Source of the DNA: Rhizopus arrhizus
Lineage: Eukaryota; Mucoromycota; Mucoromycetes; Mucorales; Rhizopodaceae
Assembly: GCA_024220505.1 (NCBI GenBank)
Contig: JAKZZE010000001.1
Coordinates: 1,364,001 to 1,428,000 of the forward strand
Direction: 5' to 3'
Length of the DNA stretch: 64,000 nt
This document shows positions 32,690 to 43,985 of this stretch, piece by piece; the stretch's first letter is position 1, and each line of letters opens with the position of its first letter. The notes under the pieces are model-generated. The model was not told where the DNA came from. It was given only the letters and a program-made list of their open reading frames with translations, and did no database searches. The translations under genes and the position numbers were made by a program.

Positions 32690-33936
32690 ATGTCTCGTCG
32701 TGCTGCCACCCCCATCAACGTTCCCAGTAATGCCCCTAAAAGGGCAAGAATATCTTCAAGCATTACTGGATCATCATCCACTGTTGTCCCGTCCTCTTCT
32801 CCTGCTCCCACTGCTGTTGCGTCTTTTGACAGCTTTGAGCCTTCTCGCCTGCAAGGCGCAGTTGGCTCTTCTGCAAATGGCCAAACCCTTGAGGCCATCT
32901 TTGCTCAGATGCAGCAGCAGGAGCAGATTCAACGCCGACAGGAGGAGAATCAACGTCGGCAGGAGCTGAAGATTGAGCAGTTAACGCAATTGCTGCAACA
33001 ACAGCAACAAGGGCAGCAACAGCAGCAGCAGCCTCCACAGCAGCCTCCACAGCAGCAACCTTCTGAGGTCAAAGAGAATAAGGCCTCGACAAGTGTAATT
33101 TGAATTTAAAAGCTAAATTAGCATGTGCAAAATAATAACTAAATTTTTGTTTTACCCTTTTTGAAATATAGGCTTTCATATTGAAGTACTACAAAGAGCA
33201 TCTGGTCCCTCGTGGTATTACCTTTGACCTGAAGGAGGTCTTGCGCTACAAGCAAAACGCAAAGGTCAGAGATTTGCTTGTAGCAGCTGCCAAGAAGGAG
33301 CCATTTCTGCTGGCATTACTGTTTCTGACTTGCGCAGCATGGTCAGAAACAAATTCAACTACATGGTGAGAGAAAGTAAGGGGCTAACGGCTACGTCAGA
33401 AGAATCAACGCGTCGTAGTCGTGTGCATGCAGTAAGTAATTAATATTTAAAAATTGAAATATATAGTGTTTCAAGTACTTACATTACTTCTTTACATTAG
33501 AAGCTCGCCATGAGGCGAAATGCTTACAATGCAGCCCCAGAGGAATTTGAAGCTCGTTTTCCTTTTGGAAAAAAGCTTCTGATAGCCGATTGGACCTCAG
33601 AGGAAGAAGATGGTCCTGAGGATGAACATGGTCCTGTGTTTGTGGTAAAAAGACCACTCTTTCGAAGTAAAGCAGTAAGTAGTATTTTTGTTATAGTATT
33701 CATTTTCTAATATATCTTTAACTAATCTACAGGTGGACGAATTCCATGCTTCTCTTCAAAAAGCATGGAGAGATTCCTTGTCGAAAAAAGGCACCATCAA
33801 TAGAACAAGAAGGGTGGTGGACTACTTCGACAAGGAGTTCCCCACAAACCTTGACCATGAGGATTATCCCTCTTGGGCCTTTTCTTCTCCTGGCCTTGGC
33901 TTTTCCTCTTCTGCTGCTGCTAATCCTATGCAGTAA
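32690..33936 (+). pseudogene. element A gene, Gln-rich protein of unknown function, one frameshift
   Basis: Exons 32690-33094, 33172-33431, 33501-33674 and 33733-33936, joined by three GT-AG introns in phase 0. Exon 1 encodes a Ser/Thr-rich start, a predicted coiled coil with QRRQEENQRRQELKIEQL and a poly-Gln/Pro tail. Exon 3 has an acidic patch (DWTSEEEDGPEDEHG) followed by VKRPLFRS; exon 4 ends with YPSWAFSSPGLGF. Exon 2 is 260 nt and changes frame near 33300, between LLVAAAKKE and ITVSDLRSMV, so this copy is probably inactive unless the base is an assembly error. Its exon plan and C-terminal blocks match the element B2 gene at 40331. I do not recognise the family; no transposase motif is visible. 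Confidence 0.65.
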
Positions 33937-34419
33937 GCGTTTACTTTCTCTTTTCTCTTTCCCCCTCTCTTTTTTTTTTTTTTTTTTTTTTTTTTGCTGC
34001 CTCTTTTGTTGTCTGTACAAATTGAATAAAAATTTCAAAAAAAAATAACAATAATAGTCTATTGAATGATTCTTTAGTAAAATAAATAATAATAATAATA
34101 AAAGAATGTTTGAATAATTTAGCATAGTTGTTACATATAAATTCTTCTTGGCAGAGCGAGAGTAAGAAGGTGATTATCAACATATGGACATATAGCAACA
34201 GGGTTGAAAATCCTGTAAATTGGAAGTATATTGTTGCTTGTAACTGGATCAAATTGATTCTTCCACACTTGGATGCCAGTAGTGGCGTTCATTTCAAAAA
34301 AAAAAATATTCAGGATTTAGTAGAGGAATAAGATAGAAAAAAATGCATGATCAAAAAAAACTAAAGCAAATATACTAAATTTGGATGTCGGTTCTTAAAC
34401 AGTAACAGTTTTACGTGTT

Positions 34420-34660
34420 CTAAAGAAATTTTTTTTTCCCTTGTTTTGTTTCAGAGAACATATTTAACATTGAAGATACAAAAGATAAAAAAGAAAGCTC
34501 AAGTATTCGTCATATGTAAGTTTATAAAAAAAAAGGTAATAACCAAGTCTAATGTCAGTTTCTTTTTTTTTTTTACATTAGGAATTCCTAATGGGACACA
34601 TTCGGATGACGAACATGAACCTCATGAGCAAAGTTGTTCTTTTTAACACGATAAAGCTAT
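34420..34660 (+). other. relic exon repeated in elements A and C
   Basis: GTAAGTTTAT...TACATTAG intron-like sequence joins a lysine-rich segment (DTKDKKESSSIRH) to GIPNGTHSDDEHEPHEQSC. The same layout is at 28685-28860 in copy C. The acidic segment resembles the SEEED patch of the element genes, so it may be a leftover exon of another family member. The phases at the junction do not fit cleanly. Confidence 0.35.
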
Positions 34661-35580
34661 AAGAATATCAAACTTTTATTGTTGCTTGTTGTTAAAAAGC
34701 TGTTTTTGATAAAGTTGGTAATGTTGACATCTCTAATGGCTAATGGCTAATGGCTAATGGCAAATTACACCAATGTGCAAACATAAAGTAAGTAATGAAC
34801 CAGTATAAGCTTAAAAACATATATTCTTTTATATTATTTGTCATGAAAAATAATAAAGCAATCTATTTACTTAAAAAACAAAAACGCTGTGCTTGTATCT
34901 GTCGATTATAACTGCCTTGTAATAAGATGTTATCAAAGCTTCTTTATTTTTTATTCTTTTTAGAATATACACGTATTCTTTTGTTATAACATAAAAGCAT
35001 TTGCATTTTTATAAAACATGTTTACTGTTAGATTATTATTTTCATTTGAATAAGGAACTTTTTATTGCTATGCTCTCTTTTTTTTTTTCACTAGGTCTTT
35101 TTTTTAACTTTGTCTTTTTTTTTATTTTCTTTTTTTTTTACTAAACGCAACTATTTTGTTACGTTCTGTTACACGTTTCTAATGAACTAAGCTAAAAATC
35201 ACAGACTGCCTTCCTAATATGTATTCTTCTGATCAAAATAATCGCAGAATGCTTTTGATATCCGCATTTTGCCCTCAAAAAGAAAAAAAAGAAAATATCG
35301 GTCTTTCAACGATAGAGGAGAACAGGCTTTCCAAAAAAAGACTATTTGAAAAAAAAAAGACACTTTTTTAAAACATGAATAACTCTATGAATATTTACCC
35401 TACAAAAAAATTAATAACATTGTTAAATTTCTTTATTTTTTTCGCATCTAAATCTTCTTTCAAAATTCAAAAAGGTGCAATACAGAGTATTTTAATTTTT
35501 TTCGTTTACTCAAAGGTATTCAAATCGTTCATTTTTTGATGTTAGCAATGATTGTCAATGACTGAGAACGCTGAAAATCA
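34661..35580. other. T-rich 3' part of element A
   Basis: Matches 28861-29770 of copy C almost throughout. Contains three AATGGCTAATGGCT repeats near 34732-34760 and many T runs. No gene seen. Confidence 0.5.
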
Positions 35581-35712
35581 CCAATTATTTGCAGTGATGA
35601 ATTCATCACTGCACATAATTGCTATATATATAGCATTATATTTGACAGAATATAATGAGATATTTCGGGTTTACATCAATATATTTACAGATTCCATAAA
35701 ATATGTACTTCG

Positions 35713-36053
35713 TGAAGTGTTTTAAGTATTCAAAAATAAGATAAAGAAGAATTAACGAGACCGAACAATAGTTCTAAAGTCGAATACTTTTATTAAAGAA
35801 AGATTTCAAGGCTATTTATATTAGTTGAGCAAGACCTGAGATTAGATGACAAAAATAGTTACGACCGATATGATTTGACATGTATAAGAAAAATTTTATA
35901 GACTGATGTTAATAATCAACTGTTGAGATGAAAGTGAAACTTGGCTGTTTAGGGCAGTGATAATTATCAGGTTCTATTCTTATTCAAACTCATTTGTAAA
36001 GATTTAGTCCAGAATGATAAGACTGTATCTTATTGACATGTCAAAACATGACA
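35713..36053 (-). repeat. solo LTR of the element 4 family, target duplication CTTCG
   Basis: 341 bp starting TGAAGTGTTTTAAG and ending AAACATGACA, flanked by CTTCG at 35708-35712 and 36054-36058. Differs from 20971-21310 at only a few positions, mainly near its left end. It proves that element B1 was in place before this insertion. Confidence 0.93.
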
Positions 36054-37194
36054 CTTCGTATATTTTGCTCGAAATGTTAAGATATGTATATAAAATACCG
36101 TGTTACTTTTGGTGACGCGCCGCTTCATTGTTCTTTTTACGATGATACACAAACATAACGCTTTTCCATTGGACCTTACATGCTTGCGTTTCTCTTTGAT
36201 ACTATTTCTTTATTGGCTTGTTGCCTTTTAGCAAAGATTCCTTATAGGTCTATTTCTCTTTAATATTACTTCTTTATTGGCTTATTGCCTTTTTACAATA
36301 TTTCCTTATTGGTTTATTATGATTATATATAGCTCTGGATGATTTGTATTAGGAAAAAAATAGGCTTAAAATACAGTATTATTGGTCAAAAATGTGGTTT
36401 TATTCATTTATTTTTGGGCTCTTTTGCCATATTGATTATATATTATTGGTTCATTTGATTATTAAAAATGATTTAAAAAAAAGTGGGGGAGGAAAGAAGC
36501 AGGGAATTTATGGGAATAATGAAACATCACCTTTAAACGGTAGATACAAAAAAAAATTTTTTTTTTTTCAAAATTGCACTTACCTTGACCTCAGAAGCAT
36601 CAAACAATAGAATATAGCAGACAAATCAGGCAAAACAAACAAATACAATGAAGCAGCCTCAAAAGAGATCAAAAGCAATATAAAGATGAAGACAGTAGAC
36701 TAAGCAGGAGGAAAGTAGAGTCAAAGCTAAATAAAATGAAAGATTAATTACAGTGAAGCATGATGTACCCGATTTTCTTACATTAAACCACTTTAAAAAC
36801 CAGAAGACGATGCCAAACTATTCAAACAGCTTCAGAATCAAGCCTAAAAAACTAAATTTGATTGTTAATAAAGATAATGAAGGTTTAGAAGCATACTTAC
36901 CACATAAACGATACAGAAAAGACTCAAGAACTTATGATAGCCATGAGCATATCTATAAATCTTTAATAAAGAACATTCAAAAAAAAATTTAAAAAAAGAG
37001 AAACTTACCTGGGATAACAAATCAAAAAAAAGAAAGAAAGAAAAGAAAAGATTCATCTGAGACATCAATCCTTTTATAGATTTTTTGACTTGAATATAAC
37101 TGAGTTTACAGTTGAACGCAATAGCACTTAAGATGTATCTAGCTTCAATGTTAAGTTTCTTTTCTTTTTCTTCAAAGTACCTTATATCAATATA

Positions 37195-37535
37195 TCTGAG
37201 CGTATTATCGAATTCAACCCTGCACCTGTCAATACTCGTGATCCTAGCTCTATCGATATGAACAATACATCAAAGGTGATCATTGCAGAGGTCTCATATT
37301 TATTTATAGAGATATGGTTTTACTGTAATTCAGTAGTATTAAATTCATCTATGAGTATGTATTTGTATAATTACAACAAAAAATTTTATACAATTGATAT
37401 GTCGCTTTATGAACTCCTTATATACAGCTCCAAAATCAAACAATAAGAGCCTTTAATACCCAGTTTGAAGTTCCAGAGGAAGAACAAGTTTCAATTGATG
37501 TTGTTACGTTGCCGACATTATACAAGTGCCGCTAA
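37195..37535 (+). pseudogene. element B1 gene remnant
   Basis: ERIIEFNPAPVNTRDPSS encoded from about 37198 is homologous to DRGIQFNPAPANARGPNS at the start of the B2 gene. The start codon position reads ATA instead of ATG, and the coding sense is soon lost; a patch near 37470 (VPEEEQVSIDVVTLP) may be a further remnant. Confidence 0.6.
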
Positions 37536-39040
37536 ACAAGAATAAATTTTTCATCGAGTAAAATCAATTCAACCTTTGTGATAAGATATTTGAATCTTTT
37601 CCCATCATATTCAGTATTATATTGATTGGCTTACATAAGTGCACTACTTTACAAAAAAAAATGATGGAGTTTAGTTAAGTGTACTGCGGTAATCCAAAAA
37701 GAAAAAAGAAAAAAAAAAGGCAAAGTAATGATATTCTTAATCAAAGATAGGACAAAAAACTCATAAATAAAGGCATATATATTGAATAATAAATTGTAAT
37801 TAGCACACAAAGGCAAATGAATTAAAACATCTGCAGTTGACATCTCAGCTAATTTTTTTTTTTTTCAAAGTACTTAATCAAAAAAAAAAAAATTTCCAAT
37901 TTCAGTGCAATTTCTAAAACCGCTTTTTATAGCCCTAAGTAAATCTCTGTATGCTCTATAAATAAAACGAAGGTCCTGTAAGTAGGTTTGTTCAACTTAA
38001 GACAGTTTGTAAAAGTAAGTATTCTTTTGCAATGTCACTTTAACATTCTTTTTTTTTTTTAACATGCACGTAATTCCAACATTGCTTTTTTCACATGCAA
38101 GTAATTCCGACATTGCAATTGTCTAATTTCAACATTACTTTTTCTTTTTTTCTAAATCTATCAAATGTTCTATTTTATTTCATTAATAACCCTTTCTTAT
38201 AGTCTCTGTTATAAGGAATCTCAAGACATGTAAATTCACTTGATGTTAATATTGTTATTTCTGCAATTAAAAATAAAAATGATTACCAAACCCATACCCT
38301 TCTATTTTCTGCTTAGCTTTAGTCCTTTAAACATTGCACTATCATCTTTGATAGATGCTAATTTCCTTACGGTCAAAAAAAGAAATACCATTTTCTTTTT
38401 TCTTTTTTCTTTTTTTTTTCCTTTTTCCTTGTTCATTTTTGTTTCTAGCTTTTATCTTTTATTTAACGTTTATATTTATTACTTCCCTATAGACCATTCT
38501 TTTATTTCAATTGTAAATAATTAATTTTACTCTTCGTTGGATAAAAGCATTGAACTCATGTTCCCTTTCACAATTTAAGTAATGTTGCTCTCTATCTTTT
38601 CATTATAAACCTACAAAATTATTTTTTTGGGTAGATGTACTATGTACTTTCTTTTTTTTTGCAGTATAGCAAATCGAGTATGCTTGGCAAGAGGAGGTCG
38701 CAGCTCAAGCAGTTAAATTTCCGAGCTTACAGTCCAATGGATTTACTTCATTGACCTTTGTTGAAATTAAAAAATCATACACTGAATTTGAAAACTTTTC
38801 ATTTTCCCAATTTATAAGTTTGCATGGATTCATGTAGTACAAAAGAGAAAAAATTTTTTTTACAAGAAATACAATTTCTTTTTATTCAATATACAGATTA
38901 TAAACATATATACATCATTATAGATATAACATATATTTTTTTCTAGGTTTTTTTTGATACAAATATTATATATCTATCCTGCAAATTCAAATTTGTATTA
39001 TTTTATTCGAAGTTCAACTGTTAAAACACCCGAAGTATAA
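37536..39040. other. 3' part of element B1
   Basis: T-rich DNA paralleling 42540-43540 of B2, including TTCCGAGCTT strings in a short frame at 38678-38753 (MLGKRRSQLKQLNFRAYSP) that has a counterpart in B2. Otherwise no gene seen. Confidence 0.45.
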
Positions 39041-39662
39041 TAATTTAGAATATAGGGATTGGGTGCAGTGGATTAATCCACTGCACATAATTGTTATTTA
39101 CAAAGTATGATAGCCCTCAGATATACCTCAGTTAATCGGGATTTATCATATTTAATGCAGCGTTATTGCAGTATGCCAAGTTGAACCTGTTTACGTTGAA
39201 TGTTAACTATTTCAGTGCGATAACCAAGTATCACTGTTTGGCAACGCGCCGCTTCATTATTCTTTTAACGATGAAACACAAGCATGATGCCTTTCTATTG
39301 GACCTTACATGCTTGCATTTCTCTTTAATACCACTTCTTTATTGGCTTGTTACCTTTTCCTAATGCTTCCTTATTCGTCTGTTGCTCTTTAGCAATGCTT
39401 TCTTATTGGCTTATTATGGCTATATTTAGCTTTGGATGATTTATATTGGGAAATAAAATAGGCTTAAAACACGGTATTATTGGTCAAAAATGTAGTTTTA
39501 TTCATTTATTTTTGGGCTTTATTGCCATATTGATTATATATTATTGGTTCATTACAGTATTACAAAAGGGTAGGGGAAGGAGGGAAAGCGAGCAGGGGAT
39601 CCATGGAAACGATCAAATAAAAAAATTCAAATGGTAGATGCAAAAAAAAAAGGAAAATACGC

Positions 39663-40248
39663 TTACCTTGACCATAGAAGCAGCAAACAAAAGAGCGTAG
39701 TAAATAAAGCCCATAAAGAAAAGCGCGCCAGTAGTAAGAAGGATCCAAACCTATAAGAGGTTATAGACATCATGGAACAACAGAAGCCAAAGCATCTAAA
39801 GTTGTATAAAATAAAATATTAATAAAAGTAAACCATGATATACTTGATTTATTTACCTTAAAGTTCTTTTACTAACAAATAGGATGCCAAGACATTCATA
39901 AAGCTTCAGCCACGAACTAAAGGAATCTAATTTCACTTTTAATAAAGATTACTGAAATATATGAACGTATTTACCTTTTGAGCAGATATACAAAGAACCA
40001 AAGGAACTACAGCAGCCATGGATACATGTATGAATGCCTACTACAGCATGTTAGAACCAAAGTTTTCTTTTTTATTTTCTTTTTCTTTTCTTTTTTTTCT
40101 TTTTTTTCTTTTTTTTTACTTACCTTGCGATAACCGGAGTGATGTTGAAAAAGGAAATTGCTGAACAAAAAGAAAAAAAAAAGGAACAAAATTTCGAAAA
40201 GGAAATCTTTTTATATTTTTTTTTTGCTATACTAAGACTGAGTTTCAT
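39663..40248 (-). CDS. candidate spliced gene for a hydrophobic protein, element B2
   Basis: Possible exons on the minus strand: 40124-40248, 39975-40006, 39857-39926 and 39663-39750, each bordered by GT-AG and in matching phase, giving 104 residues. The start is MKLSLSIAKKKYKKISF followed by a Phe/Ser-rich hydrophobic run; the last exon encodes a membrane-like segment (FGSFLLLARFSLWALF and TLFCLLLLWSR). Comparable hydrophobic exons lie in elements A, B1 (LLHCICLFCLICLLYS near 36610) and C. Alternative splice choices exist and other frames of the last exon are also hydrophobic, so the exact protein is uncertain. Function unknown. Confidence 0.35.
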
Positions 40249-40330
40249 TGTAAACTCGATGATATTTAAGAAAGATTCAATTTTGATGCCAAGCTCACTT
40301 ATCTTTATTTCAAATTACTCTTATAACAAT

Positions 40331-42276
40331 ATGTCTGATCGTGGTATTCAATTCAACCCTGCTCCTGCCAATGCTCGTGGCCCTAACTCTGTTGGGCAAC
40401 CAATCGCTGTTCCTTCTCGTGCTGTTGTTCCTGAGCTTGCTTCAAGCGATGCCATTCATGATAGCTTTGCCTATCCTAGGCCTGGTTTTCCTCCCATGAC
40501 CCATGTTCAGAAGCGAATGCGCCAAGCCGAAGACATGGAGACTGATGAAGTATCTCTTTCTTTTTCCATTTATATGGAGCTAAGAAAAGAAAACGATGGT
40601 TTGAAAGAGATGCTTCGAAAAGAGCAAGAGGAAAAGCGGGCCTTGCATGTAGCATACAGCAAGCTCAAAGAAGCATACGATGAGATTGAAGCAGAATCAG
40701 GCAAAGGCGCAAAGCCGATTGCTACTGCTGTTAAAGTAAGAACATTAAAATTCAATTTTAAACAAATAGACTAATCGCTTTTCTCTGAAATATAGGATGC
40801 TGTGAGAAATCACTACAACAATCTGCCACCATCGTCTCAGTATATCCTTGAAAAGCCTCTGAAGTCTCCTGAAAACCAAAGAGTATTTAGATTACTGCAA
40901 GACTATGTGAATAGTCATTACTCATACAAAGACACTAACAACCGCGATCTACGCAAGTACCTTGAACGACAATATTACACGAAAAAAGCTGGCATAACAA
41001 GTGTTGAAGAGATAGATCCAGTTGAGGATTTCATGAGAAAAAGAAAAGCTGCAAAAGTTACTCGTAGAAGTGCTGTAAGTGCTACATAAAGTATTGTAAT
41101 CGCATAACTGACTTTGCGTTTTTAGAAAACAAGAGCTCGTAAGGCTATATACGAGCAGTACAAGGATCAAGGTGTTTATAACAACTATCCCAACTGTGAG
41201 TACTTGCTTCAACAGCAATACATGTCTGAAGAAGAAGATATGTATAACGACGAAACAATGGACAAGGTGGAGGAAATTCTTCTGGAGCAAAATCCAGATA
41301 GAACAACTCCTTTTACCGAAAAGGAACGTATGTCTGTCTTGTGCAAGAAAACAGTTGATTATTTTGAAGTTCGTGTACCAAAGTACAGATCACCTGCTGT
41401 AAGTTTAATCAATATCTTTTTAAGCGTAATCAACTAATTATCCAATATTCAGTGTACCGAATTTTTTAAGCTGTTGGATGATCAGATAGCAAGTGACAAG
41501 GCAAAAAGGCAAAGAACTGGAAATAGCAGCATCCAGTTTCTGTTATGTTCTGGTAAAGTAATTAAGGTAGCGATAAAAAAACCAAAGAATACTTTTTGAG
41601 ACTGAACTTTATTTAAGACAATCTTAATTGTTAAAAAGAAATCATTACAAAGTCTACTATTTATATTCTTCTATCAGTTGGCGGGTAAATGAGTAGTTAT
41701 GAGCGTAGATCCAATAATTGACATGTTTGATTGAAGAATGATCACTGAATCGATTATGAAAATTTTTAATTCGTTGTTTTTATAGATCTTATTGTTCTTT
41801 AACTGATCTGGGAGAATTGTCCCGTCTTCATTGAGAGGAAAGATATATTTATATGAAATGCCTCCAGTCAGATCAAAGTTGACTAGGTACCTGATCCATT
41901 ATTATTCATTTACAGAAATGATGAATAGTAAAGATCATGACTTATTTATTGTTCATGTTTACTTTATAGAATGAATCTAATTGTGATAGTTTTATATAAA
42001 AAAAGAAGAAGAATATATTTTATTTGATAAAGATTTAAATTATTATCTTCTATCAATTTTAATATACTTCTTTTAGTTGTGATTATTCAATGTCCGTTAT
42101 GATCAGACGCTGTTCTACGACAGTTTCTTCCTCGTGTACAAAGAAAATACGCGTTGCCAGTTCCTGAATTTATCAAGAAAGAAAATATAACTGAAGAGAG
42201 TATCGCTTGGGCTTTTGGTGGTGAAATAGAGTTGGATGAAATCAACTTGCTGTTTTTAAAAAAAAAAAACTTGTGA
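40331..42276 (+). pseudogene. element B2 gene, coiled-coil protein of unknown function, LTR-interrupted
   Basis: Exons 40331-40735, 40796-41074, 41126-41398 and 41453-41550 with phase-0 GT-AG introns, then an LTR (41551-42122), then a continuing C-terminal coding block to a TGA at 42274. Product: MSDRGIQFNPAPANARG start, a strong heptad coiled coil (ELRKENDGLKEMLRKEQEEK), a basic segment (MRKRKAAKVTRRS), an acidic patch (MSEEEDMYNDET) and, beyond the LTR, VPEFIKKENITEESIAWAF, which parallels the end of the element A gene. The frame after the LTR is displaced relative to exon 4, so the copy is broken. No enzyme motif recognised. Confidence 0.7.
41551..42122 (-). repeat. solo LTR inside the element B2 gene
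   Basis: Same family as 6002-6558: TGGTAA start, TACTTTTTGAGACTGA, reverse TATAAATA near 41660, end CTGTTCTACGACA. Flanks TGTTC and GTTTC are a poor but plausible target duplication. It lies in the middle of an exon. Confidence 0.65.
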
Positions 42277-43147
42277 AATAAATAAAACAAAAAAAAAATG
42301 AAAGCGGTGTTTAGATCTTTAAATTTAATTTTTTTTTTTACCTTTGTTTCATTCTAGATTTGGTTACAGATAAAATCAGTTTGCCGTTTGTATTGTGGTC
42401 TTTGAATCTTATTTTAGATTTCTGTTTGATGCTTTCCACCTTCGTCATATTTGGTCCACTTTTATTTTTTTTTAATGAAAAAATTTCTAAAGTACTTTTT
42501 TTTTAAAACCCAAATTTAAAACGCTCCTTTTTTTTTATTCAAGTTTAAACAATACATTGAATGAAGATTCCTTTTGTAATGTCAATGCTGGGAATGTAAT
42601 TTTTTTTTTTTTTTTTTTTTTACAATTTCAACATTGCAACTTTTTTTTTTTTTTTTTCAAAAGCACTCAGTAACAATATACTTTTTCTTTTGTTTTTTAA
42701 CCTTTTCATAGAAATCTCAAGACGTGTAGCATAATAGACATTCATTCCGTTGCCGCCTTTTTTTTCTTTACTCTCAAAAAATAAAATTGATTATCAAAAA
42801 TACTCTGTCTTTTTTATGCCGTGATCTTACTATTTAAAACATATCTTTTTCAGCTTTAAAACAAGTTTAACTTCTTTAGAGCCAAAAGAATCCTTCTTTT
42901 TTTATATATTTTATTCAATCTTTTAAACTTTCTACTATATTCACATTCTTTTTTTTTTGTTCTAATTTATAAACACATACTTTTATACTTATTATTATAG
43001 CGATATTATGCACTTATATAAGAGTTTCATCCCTCTTATTCATATGTACCTCTTTACTCTTTCTTTTTTTTTTTTTCTTTTGTTCATTAGTAACCAAAAT
43101 AAATCTCCTTTTGTATTAAACAAAGTTTTTTTTTTTTGTAAAATACG

Positions 43148-43301
43148 ACATGAGAGCCGAAGAATGCTTGAAAAGAAAACGCCACGACTCAATCACTTGG
43201 ATTTCCGAGCTTGTAGGCCAATAGAACTGTGTTTTCGATCTTTGTTGAAGTTAAAAAATATTGCACTGAAGTTGAAAAAGCATAGTCTTCCCAATTTGTA
43301 A
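43148..43301 (+). other. short conserved frame near the right end of B2
   Basis: A frame reading HESRRMLEKKTPRLNHLDFR and on to KKHSLPNL has a counterpart in B1 (38678). It may be a terminal exon of a longer transcript or merely conserved element DNA. Confidence 0.3.
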
Positions 43302-43557
43302 TCTTGTATGGCATCATGTAGCACAACAGAAAATTATTTATTTTTTTAAAAAATACAATGTCTTTTTATTCAACAAACATATTATATACTTTTGATTATT
43401 TTTATAGATTTACAATCTATTTTTTTCAAGCTTTCTTCTGATATAAAAATCAGCTTTCTAACATTTAAATCCGAGTTCTCACTCATTTAATAGAATTACC
43501 ACTATCAAAAAAGATCAACTTTATCAACTTGGATAACGGTGATTGGGTGCAGTGATC

Positions 43558-43985
43558 AAAAAGGAATCAAAGGCGATCATGAACAAAAATCCGACTTTGT
43601 CAAATGACAATAAAGTTTTTAAGTAGGTTATAGAAAAATACAGGTTCGAAGATATTTTCCTAGTGAGCAATCGATGATCTTTATTTAAAATAATAATGTG
43701 ATATATATATATGTTTTCTCAGTATTCGTACGATGGTACACAATTCTAATAAGCATGATAGTAATAAAATAAAAATAGGATAAGAAACAAAAATGAATAT
43801 TCAAGAGTTGACAACATCGGGGTGTACGTAGGAGATTATACTTGCAGGATGAGATTTGAGAGACCGCATACAGGTATTGTTAAGAGAATCTGTACGGTAC
43901 TGCTATAAAAGAACACGTGATAAGGTCACATGACCGGAGAATTTTCCGATAAAATCCACACCACAATAACATTTATCCCAAAAGT
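43558..43985. other. spacer; original upstream flank of the tRNA gene
   Basis: No gene seen. It holds ATAAAAGAACACGTGATAAG and TCACATGACC near 43905-43940 (E-box-like). Before element 1 inserted, this DNA lay directly upstream of tRNA-Leu. Confidence 0.5.

Larger units (their letters stand above)
31080..35596 (+). mobile_element. CACTG-type element A with two divergent genes
   Basis: Terminal inverted repeats match 16 of 16 bases: CACTGCAAATAATTGG at 31080-31095 and its exact reverse complement at 35581-35596. Length 4,517 bp. Inside are a tandem-repeat block, minus-strand hydrophobic exons, a long polypyrimidine tract, a spliced plus-strand gene (32690-33936) and a long T-rich 3' part with relic exons. 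CACTG ends recall the CACTA/CMC superfamily, but no DDE transposase is encoded. The flanking bases (TTC left, ATG right) are not a clean 3-bp duplication. Confidence 0.7.
35607..39070 (+). mobile_element. CACTG-type element B1, decayed
   Basis: Left end CACTGCACATAATTGCTATAT at 35607; right end reverse-complements to CACTGCACCCAATCCCTATA (39070), an imperfect inverted repeat with 17 of 21 bases shared. 36050-36560 parallels 39225-39650 of B2. The flanking triplets are CAT and GAT. It contains a solo LTR, minus-strand exon remains near 36580-37070 and a dead plus-strand gene start at 37202. Confidence 0.65.
39079..43554 (+). mobile_element. CACTG-type element B2 with 3-bp target duplication ATC
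   Basis: Left end CACTGCACATAATTG at 39079; right end ATTGGGTGCAGTG to 43554. ATC flanks both ends (39076-39078, 43555-43557), as expected for CACTA-like insertion. 4,476 bp, almost the size of element A. Carries a minus-strand exon cluster, the coiled-coil gene (40331-42276) interrupted by an LTR, and a short conserved 3' frame. No transposase recognised. Confidence 0.72.

Noticed and set aside
43558..43985. Second tRNA or 5S gene in the flank of tRNA-Leu
   Set aside because: No A-box/B-box pair or cloverleaf could be formed by eye.
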